A DNA stretch of 64,000 bases from Phanerochaete sordida (Eukaryota > Basidiomycota > Agaricomycetes > Polyporales > Phanerochaetaceae). A program made the translations under genes and the position numbers. This document shows, piece after piece, positions 57,001-64,000 of this stretch. Where the stretch lies: positions 124,001-188,000 of the forward strand of contig BPQB01000048.1 of assembly GCA_019973155.2 (NCBI GenBank). Direction: 5' to 3'. Every line of letters starts with the position of its first letter. Positions within the stretch are counted from its first letter, which is position 1. The notes beneath the pieces were generated by a model, which was not told the origin of the DNA, searched no databases, and saw nothing but the letters and a program-made list of their open reading frames with translations.

Positions 57001-58394
57001 CCTCCATCGCGCACTATCCGTGCTTCTGTCACCTCGGAGCATGCTCCACCAACCCGGCCTGAAGATGCGGCTGCCGGCCCAGATAGCAGCGATCCAGCGA
57101 GCTTGCCTGCGCTGCCCACGTCCGTGCTCTCGGAACCAGCGTCAGACGCTGTTCCCTCTCGAATACTGGCCAGAAGCGAGGACTCGCCAGCAGCCCACGA
57201 TGGGAACAAAATGCCTGAGCGCAAAGGCGATGCAGAGGACGACCGAGAGATCGATGAGTCGCTACCCTCTGGCATTTGCGCCGACGAACAGGATACAAAC
57301 GAATGCCGACGCTCATCCAGCAGCCTGTCTTATGTGACCAACCCACGCTACCTTGACGCAGCGGAGGTGCGTTTTCATGAAATAGAATGTGTTACAGAGG
57401 CTAACCTTGATCTGCAGGCACGCCCTTCTGCCCCACTAGAGAGCGGCGATAGAGCCCTCTTATCGGCCAACCGTGTCACAATTGAGGATAATACCGCGCA
57501 CGTGGACGAAGCCTCCGCTAGCGTGATTGTCGCAGACGAGGGCACATCGGCCGAGGAACAGCACGGGGGGATCAGCAGCAACACGGAAACGCCGCGTCCG
57601 CCAAGTACTGCCGTCCAGGTGAGTCTGTGTTCGTCGAGTTAGACTAGCCTTCCTAACGTGCATCCTACAGGAGAGCGTACTAACATTGGACGGGCCCAGG
57701 GGCATATCTGATGTATCGCTCGCCGGAGAGCCCATCGGGCCCGGGGTAGATGATGCGCAGGCCGACCGTGGGCCCGGAGGGAATACTGCCGGCGATGGGT
57801 CACTGACCGAACACCAAGAACCGGGTAGGGCCTCGGTCGCAATGGGCGATCCTTCGTCCCCGACCGCCAAAGATAAGGTTAGTTTTAAGCTTTTGTATGA
57901 CCAAGGTGTAGTATTGACTATCGTTAGCTTGACGAGCGTGGCCCTCAAGACGAGCCCGCACTGTCCTTGGCTGACGGTGTCGATATCGCGTCTCAGGCAG
58001 CCCTAGTGCAACCTAGCTTTGCGGAGACCAGTCTCTCCAGTGACGACAGGTCATCCAGCCCTGGAGAAGGCGAGGAGAGTAGCGAATATGGGATAACCTC
58101 CGTGCCGTTCCGGACCGATGCTGGAGAGGTATGTGTGTCAACTCTGTATAATGCGGTGTATGGATCGCTTACATGTATGTGCAGAAAGCTCCAAGCGACA
58201 GCGATGCCGGACCTGCAAGCGCTGTAGTTGCAGAATGCGTCGGAGATAGACTTGAAGATGCGTCCCTCGATGAGGTGACGCAGAGCGGTCCGGGCGCAAG
58301 CCTCGAGAGAGGAGATGGGGCAGATTTCCGGCCGCGTCTGGGCGAGACGCGAAACACCTCCCCGCCATCCAGCTCTCCGACTAGTAAAGAATGA
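54045..58394 (+). CDS. DUF6535 membrane protein, gene H (long-exon class, intact)
   Basis: Six phase-0 exons: 54045-54356, 54412-57366, 57418-57618, 57671-57877, 57928-58128 and 58185-58394; 1361 aa. Exon 1 (104 aa) ends LWETLRDTVQRIDLKKVED ... NVLIF. Exon 2 opens AGLFSAVVTTFVVDSY and carries the four-segment membrane block, a possible further hydrophobic stretch (PLYLPICLYALPYVF), LLLSIDRAIANDGPMLTAM, VWLQNAAIVLL, SEPLWKILLRA and ALASHALHNLE. The last four exons are 201, 207, 201 and 210 nt, nearly equal, acidic and Ser/Pro/Gly-rich. The exon-2 body is AT-richer than class-one genes. Best-preserved member of its class. Confidence 0.85.
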
Positions 58395-58749
58395 AGGTAA
58401 GCATTTCGTTGCGAAGTAAGATATCGCTCTGACCCACGTTGGCGGATAGAACCAAGTACTTATCAGAGCCACGTGTTACTTGAGTCGAGTGGTTTGATTG
58501 TCTCTAGCATCTTTTCTCTATATTATCCTCGGTATTCCAGTCAGATCGTGTAAAGTATATTCATTACTGCCGTTTCATCGCTATTTCGCGCTCGCAAATC
58601 CGTCATCCGCCAGAGAGTCATACGAAAGAAGTAGACCAATCCGCTCACCAAATTTTACTCCAAACCTCTAGCGCGTCGGAGTACTCGCGGAGCTGCGGTG
58701 TCGCCAGCTCGCCGTGTTCGGTTCAGGACTTCCAGCCTGGCACAGTCTG
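58395..58749. other. Intergenic, 3' flank of gene H
   Basis: No gene seen; likely terminator region of gene H. Confidence 0.35.
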
Positions 58750-58928
58750 CAGCGCGACGCGACGCGGTGCCGGTCAGCGCACGTCACGTGGGCGCGTCAT
58801 CAAGCGCGGCTAATTACGGTGCCCCCGCTTTGAACCTGACCACGATCAGCGACCACGAACGCACCTCCAACGACGCGCAGCCACAGACCCGTTCTCGTCT
58901 CCAGAGACCTGAATCTCTTGCAATGAGA
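58750..58928 (+). repeat. Dispersed repeat, left part, in gene H 3' flank
   Basis: Aligns with 21180-21400 (minus strand) in gene C's 3' flank, with 'gcggctaattacgg' and 'gatcagcgaccac' blocks. The alignment breaks at the 7-mer ATGAGAT (58923-58929). Confidence 0.6.
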
Positions 58929-59108
58929 TGGTACTCGAGCATCGTCCCGACGTCGGACCACACCTCGCGTGACGCGGCACCTTTTGTCGGCCTGCACTGG
59001 GACTGTTGCGGACCGAGGGTACAAACGCTGCACGAGGGACGACAGACGGGGAGCGCGACGACGAGGCGCGGCGGAGCGAGTCACGCAGCTAACGCACAAC
59101 TTGTTCAG

Positions 59109-59187
59109 CTGTCCGTATTGACCAAGATAATATTAGCGTTGTATTCTAAGTTACAAACTGGGGCTTACCTGTCCGTATTGACCAAGA
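59109..59187 (+). repeat. 19-bp direct repeat, copies 60 bp apart
   Basis: CTGTCCGTATTGACCAAGA occurs at 59109-59127 and at 59169-59187, identical in both copies. The spacer is AT-rich. Confidence 0.85.
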
Positions 59188-59703
59188 GGTCGAGATGACG
59201 GACAGGCTACAGGAGCAGGGGTATATATACTACTGAGGGCTGCGCACGGACCAGGCAATCATGTGATGTGAAGGTCGCGCGCGTTTCAGAGCGCTTGGGA
59301 TCGAAGGGCGAAACAGGTCGGAGATGCATCAGCGTGGCTGAGTATTCCGGCCCTTTCGGCGAGGCTGCGTCCGGGGAGTCATCAGGCATGATGGTTTCGG
59401 CCCGGGGAGATCACGAGGCTACGCGCAGAGCCCTGGGGCTGTTCTGACACGTGATGGACCAACAGTGACGCGCGTCGGGGACGCTGGCGGCTGTGGTGTG
59501 ATGCGCCATCAGGAGCGCTGGCGTCTGTGCCACGCGCGTGCCCTGGGCGGCTAAGACTCCGGATGCGTCGAGGGCTGCTCGAGCGCTGGATTAAACCAGG
59601 GAAAATCGCAATAAATCGGCGAAAAATAGGGCAGGACCGTCATATCCATGACAGGGACGTTCGCATCCGTCTCTACTTGCTGGCACAAACCGGTCGGAAG
59701 GCA

Positions 59704-60453
59704 GCACTGCAAACATTGCGGGATTTCAGGCCACCTGAAATGTTTGAGAACAGGGAGAAGAAAGGTTTCGTTTGAGCTGGATTTCGAGCCACATTTCGAG
59801 ACGAATGAAATTCAGCCTTTCCGGTACATTTCAGAGGAATTTCGTGCGATATGAAAGCTTACCAGGTCCGTAGAACTGAAATGGGGATGAAATTGTACTG
59901 AAAGATAGACTTGCATTGTACTGGAAATGACAAAGAAAGGCAGCATGGTGGCATGCATTTCACGGAGCATGAAAGGACACATATCAGTGGGTATGAAAGG
60001 AGAACTTTCCTTTGTCGACGAAATGCTCATCAAAGGTCAAATTTCTCCCCGCCACGAGGATTTCATGTGATCCGAAATGCATCATGTCTCGGGGCGCCGG
60101 AAATTATGCAGAAAGCTATCCTGTTCGAAGCATTTCGTGTCCCAAGAAAGCTGAGTCAGCATTTCAGGCGTGGCGACATGCACCACAAAGAAGCTGGAAA
60201 GAGGCCGGAAATGCTGGCTTTGCTGATCATTTCCGGTGGACTCCCATTTTCCCTTTCCAGGTCGTTTCATACCAATTTCAACAGCATGAGGCAGGATCCC
60301 TTTCTTTGCACACGAAATTACCAGGACAGGCACGAGAAAGGTCCAATTTCCACCCCTCCGAAATGTCGCCTGAAATCTGGCAGAAACGAAACCTTTCCTC
60401 TGCCCGTTCCAAAACATTTCCGGTTGCCTGAAATCCCCGGATGTTTGCAGTGC
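59704..60453. repeat. Foldback (inverted-repeat) element rich in GAAATG/CATTTC
   Basis: The left end CACTGCAAACATTGCGGGAT mirrors the right end, whose reverse complement is GCACTGCAAACATCCGGGGA. The match continues through 'gaaaggtttcgttt' and 'gatttc..gc.acatttcg' for at least ~110 bases, then more weakly toward a centre near 60080. The interior is packed with GAAATG/CATTTC hexamers. The plus-strand frame at 59911-60630 (239 codons) is probably a by-product of this composition. Confidence 0.7.
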
Positions 60454-60469
60454 AGGCTGCTGATGAGAT

Positions 60470-60660
60470 CACGCTTTGCCTCCCACTCTATCTACTGCGG
60501 GAATCAGCATCCGGATACTGCTTTTGCGAACAGCGCGTGCGGACGCGACGACCTTGCGACGACCGTACTGGACGGCACCTCCTGCGAGTATCTGGCATCA
60601 CTGCGCAAGGATGTCCGGCGGGGCGTTTGACTTATATGACGCCCAGCCGCACGGTATAAG
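60470..60660 (+). repeat. Dispersed repeat, right part, in gene H 3' flank
   Basis: Aligns with 20960-21175 (minus strand): 'gaacagcgcgtgcggacgcg' corresponds to 'gaacaacgcgtgaagacgcg', and both continue 'acgacc'. Confidence 0.55.
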
Positions 60661-62797
60661 CGTTGTGGTGAGCTCTGCTTCTTAGGTGCGTTCTGTCTAT
60701 TCTATCCATCTCCGTTGGTGCTGATTATCCGAAACAGCGACCGAGCCACGCCTCAGGGGATGGACGGGTAGGAAAGATTGGAGAGAGCGCACATCAGAAG
60801 CAGGCGCGCTAGGATTTGGAGGAGTAGGGAAATTGGTACGCCTATTGGTTGCGTCTTAACGTTCCGTAAAATGCTCATATGCCGCCGGTCCATTCAGGCC
60901 TCCGACAAGTCCTTGACTCGCCGTGTCCCCGGCATCAGCCAAGATCAAATCATCACTCTGCACCTCTTGTGCGGCTCCAGCTGCGGCCGTGCATGCATGA
61001 TGCGTCGGCTTTTCAACAAGAGTGGGCCGTCGAGCCCATCGTCAGCTTCTCAGCCGTCGCCCTGAAGTTACTCTCAGGATATGCAGGCTACGCGTACAGG
61101 CCATCCGGTCGCAGTGTTCGCTGCATCATATGCGGGTCTATGCGGTCGGGCCTCGACAATGCAGCCACTCGCCCAAGCCCGCGTCCCTCGCTGTCCAAAT
61201 CCCATTTTCGCCTACCCGTACTGGCACGCGCTACCAGGGAAGCCATTCGCCGGCGCTGCGCTTTGCTCCGTCTTCCCGGTCCTTCTGTGTTTTGCTCCTC
61301 GCCATTCGGGCCTTGTTTCAGGTTCATCAATTATTCCTCGACGGCTAGCGTGTGCAGCCGCGGCGGGGCACGCTGGCGGTGGCACCTCCCGGATGTCCGC
61401 GGCACCGCAAAGGCCGGCGACACGCACCATACGAACGAAGAGCAGCCGCTTCGTGTGGCTGCTATGATATGCTGGGCTAGCCAGGTACGCCTGATGGGCT
61501 CCTTTGGTCATTATAACCAGGCCTGATTACCTTCAGCAGCGTCTCGAGCTCCACATTGGCAAGATCAGCATAGAACAGACCTCGAGTACACGTACTTGGA
61601 GCATACGTACGCAGGAATGGTCGGACACGCGCGAGTCCCGGTACGCCCAAGTCTCACCGACACCTGAGTACAGTACGCTCACGCCCCGCAGATGCACCGC
61701 ACCGGACGACTCTCCGGTGGCATTCTACGCCGCCGCCCTCCTCGTGCTCACCGGGGCGGAAAATGGCATCTGCGCGCCCAGAGCATTTCTGGGCAGGGCA
61801 CGCCACCGCGCAGAGGACGACAGACCAGCCTTCACACCCTGCAACATCGTCCCGCGCTCGCCCTGCGGACGAGCGATGCTCGTCCTCAGCCGAATCTTCG
61901 GAATATAGATGTGCGCGTGAAGCCCTGCGCCTCTGCCTCGCTCCAACTCAACAGAGCCTTGTGCGGCACCATATCCCTCGAACAGCTTGTTCGGGCGCTC
62001 CGCTACCTTCAATCTCCCATTCCCGTTCCCATTTCCCAGCCAGCAACCGTCTACTTGGATCTCGACGTGCAGACTACGATTGCCTGCTGCGGCGCGCACG
62101 CAGGTGGTCTTGCACCGGCCCAACGGCTTCGTCCACAATTCTTGCCTGTCCGGCGTGAGGCGATGAAGTTGAGCCCCGCTCATTGGCGTCCAGGTACAAC
62201 CTCTACCCATGATGCGAAACGAGATGCTGACGCATGCTGTTGCCTGTCATTCCCAGATGTCGCGAAGGCCATGCCCGTCTGGGCACAGATTGAGATTTTC
62301 TGCCGGGCGATCTTGCGGATGGTTAGCTGGACAGACCTCGCTAATCAGTCGATGAGCGTCGAGTCAAAGCGAGTCGACCCTCTGCGCCGAGACGTCCGAA
62401 ATAAGAACAGATTTCGGTACACGGCGGCCTCTGACGCACGGTATCTGGACGCCCGATGCTTCGCCTTGAATTATTTTAAAAGCGAACTCTCTTTTTCATC
62501 CATCTCGCGCTCGCCAAAGCTCCAGCAGGATAGAACGAGCAAGAGGACGCAGACAGCTAACGTCGATATACCACCGACTTTTACCAAACGAACTCTTGGC
62601 CCTTTCAGCTCAGTGCTTCTGCTCAGCTGTGCGGCCCGTGCCTTTCACCTGCTAAAGTCTGAGACACTCACCGCACGTCTCCCGAAGCTGCCATGTGTCA
62701 TTTCGCAGATCGCACCGTACTGTATGTACTTCACCACGAGGATCAGGCGCAATACGCACGGCTACATGCTACCGACCATACCGGCGCCAGGGTAACT
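60661..62797. other. Long stretch, no gene recognised
   Basis: Several long overlapping plus-strand frames exist (the longest 61692-62795, 367 codons; also 60879-61526). None has a recognisable domain, and amino-acid composition is that of shadow frames in GC-rich DNA. A genuine unrecognised gene cannot be excluded. 'tattttaaaag' at ~62473 is the only TATA-like element noticed. Confidence 0.35.
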
Positions 62798-62808
62798 GGA
62801 CCCTTTCC
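62798..62808 (+). promoter_or_regulatory. Shared upstream motif (gene I)
   Basis: GGACCCTTTCC on the plus strand, i.e. GGAAAGGGTCC on the opposite strand, 209 bases before gene I's ATG. Relative to its gene the orientation is the same as for B and D. Confidence 0.45.
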
Positions 62809-63016
62809 GGACTTCTATGATGACGAATCCTCGCATCCTAGTCCAGTGCAATCGCTCCCGCGGACCAGACACGCGTGTCGTGGTCGAGGCTCGCACTCCA
62901 GTCATTGCCATCCCCCATTACAGTCCTTTGCCCCGACAACCTCACAGCACACCAGTGACCGCGATTTTTCTTGCATCGCACCAGAGACCTGATCTGAACG
63001 CACGACGCACGACGCG

Positions 63017-64000
63017 ATGGAGGCGATGTCGGAAGAAAGGGCGTATCCAAGCGTAAGCACATCATATCTACAATCTGGGTATGCGCTGTGCTGACCCAAT
63101 AGATATGTTAGAATGTCGTCGGTACATCCCAGACGATTACATCCCAGCAGAACGCAACAAACATATGGCAGACGATGGTCAAGAGCGTTCGAGAGGTGGA
63201 CGTTCAGAAGGTTGCGGACACGAAGGAGGATCTGGATACGCTTCTGGTATTCGTGCGTGCGCAAGCTCAATTCCTAATCGTTGTACATCTAACAGGATCT
63301 GCTCATAGGCGGGACTGTTCTCGGCTGTCGTCACCACTTTCGTCGTCGACAGCTATGCAAGCCTTCAACCCGATAATACCGACGAAATCGTCTTTCTCAT
63401 GCGCCAATCCTTCGCACAAAACTACACCTTCACCGATGGAGTCCTGCGCCCCGTTACACCCTTCCCCCAAGATCTCGTCTTCGAGGTACCGCTCTGGGCG
63501 CTGCGGGTCAACGGACTCTGGTTCGGCAGCCTCATCGTAAGCCTCTCCACCGCGTCCTTCGGCATGCTCGTCAAGCAGTGGCTCATCGAATACCTCGCGA
63601 TGGAATGGATGTCCCCGGAAGACCAACTGCGTACTCGCTGCTATCGCCATCCCGGCCTCAAGGACTGGAAGGTCTTCGAAATCGCCGCGATGCTCCCCCT
63701 TCTCCTCCACCTCTCGCTCGGCCTCTTCTTCCTTGGCCTCTGCTTCTACACTGCCGCAGCAAACGAAGTTGTCGGACGCTCCACATTTCCCCTCGTCGCC
63801 GGCTGGGCGTTCTTTGCCCTGCTGACCCTGTTTGCACCGCTCGCCTCGTCGCGGTGCCCGTACAAAGTGACACTTCTCAAGACCACATTGCGCCTGGGGC
63901 GTGGCTACCTCTTCTCTCGGATGCGAGAGCCGCTACGCACGATAATCAGGGGCATTGTGTTCGCTGCTCACGACGCGTGGACTTGCGCTCTTTCGATACT
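63017..64000 (+). CDS. DUF6535 membrane protein, gene I, 5' part (cut by window edge)
   Basis: Exons 63017-63052 (MEAMSEERAYPS), 63112-63252 (NIWQTMVKSVREVDVQKV ... DLDTLLVF) and 63309 onward. Exon 3 begins AGLFSAVVTTFVVDSYASLQ and runs open through all four membrane segments to the window end. The start is the first ATG that splices in frame, using the TTAG acceptor at 63108-63111. Short-exon class, but without the CxCC cluster in exon 1. Confidence 0.8.

Larger units (their letters stand above)
58930..60462 (+). mobile_element. Probable ~1.5-kb insertion flanked by ATGAGAT
   Basis: ATGAGAT at 58923-58929 recurs at 60463-60469. The sequence left of the first and right of the second copy aligns with a continuous stretch in gene C's flank (empty site near 21175-21186, TGTGAGAT on the minus strand). 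The insert encodes no transposase, has no obvious terminal inverted repeat at its very ends, carries a 19-bp direct repeat (59109-59127 and 59169-59187) and a foldback structure at its right end. A non-autonomous element, possibly nested, is the simplest reading. Confidence 0.5.

Noticed and set aside
59911..60630. 239-codon plus-strand frame over the foldback element
   Set aside because: Its composition follows the GAAATG/CATTTC repeats, it crosses both inverted arms, and no domain is visible.
61692..62795. 367-codon plus-strand frame
   Set aside because: Long but without domain, signal or splice context; overlapping frames on both strands are similarly long, as expected in GC-rich DNA.
1..64000. 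CRISPR array, bacterial operon or prophage
   Set aside because: Spliceosomal introns throughout and fungal gene families; no regularly spaced repeats of CRISPR type.

Overview
The window looks like nuclear DNA of a basidiomycete, most likely an Agaricomycete close to the Polyporales. Genes are split by many short GT-AG introns (mostly 49-74 nt, a few GC-AG), intergenic DNA is short, and the families are typical of mushrooms: class I hydrophobins, S10 carboxypeptidases, F-box/LRR-like proteins, and a large family of membrane proteins whose N-terminal block (motif LLVF-intron-AGLFSAVVTTF) I recognise as DUF6535. All gene models here were joined by eye from splice sites and paralogue comparison.

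Layout. 1-616: 3' end of a carboxypeptidase, then a decayed hydrophobin relic. 1056-2807 and 3714-5101: two F-box proteins. 5422-8185: an intact carboxypeptidase convergent with a hydrophobin. 8981-12519: DUF6535 gene A with an in-frame TAG. 12770-13560: pseudogene of 3-ketodihydrosphingosine reductase (KDSR). 14490-15213: carboxypeptidase relic plus second hydrophobin. 15901-19241: DUF6535 gene B. 21870-25989: gene C. 27300-28633: gene D, truncated. 29893-30995: KDSR pseudogene. 31886-36254: gene E. 37418-38426: gene F, a pseudogene. 38565-38790: KDSR scrap. 39184-41019: the one intact KDSR, divergent from a small membrane-protein gene (41226-41987). 44410-47630: gene G. 48007-48880: secreted DUF3455-like protein. 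50958-52684: FAD monooxygenase. 54045-58394: gene H. 58930-60462: probable insertion holding a foldback element. 63017-64000: start of gene I.

The region is a segmentally duplicated array. Two modules recur: carboxypeptidase with convergent hydrophobin (three copies, one fully decayed), and DUF6535 with a KDSR copy upstream (A, D, F). Nine DUF6535 copies fall into two structural classes. A, B, D, F, G and I have a very short first exon. C, E and H have a long first exon with a variant pre-intron motif, lower-GC bodies and tails built of several small phase-0 exons. The array shows every stage from intact gene to relic. No biochemical pathway links the genes; KDSR acts in sphingolipid synthesis, hydrophobins coat hyphae, and the role of DUF6535 is unknown. 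No tRNA, rRNA, CRISPR or transposase/reverse-transcriptase gene was recognised.
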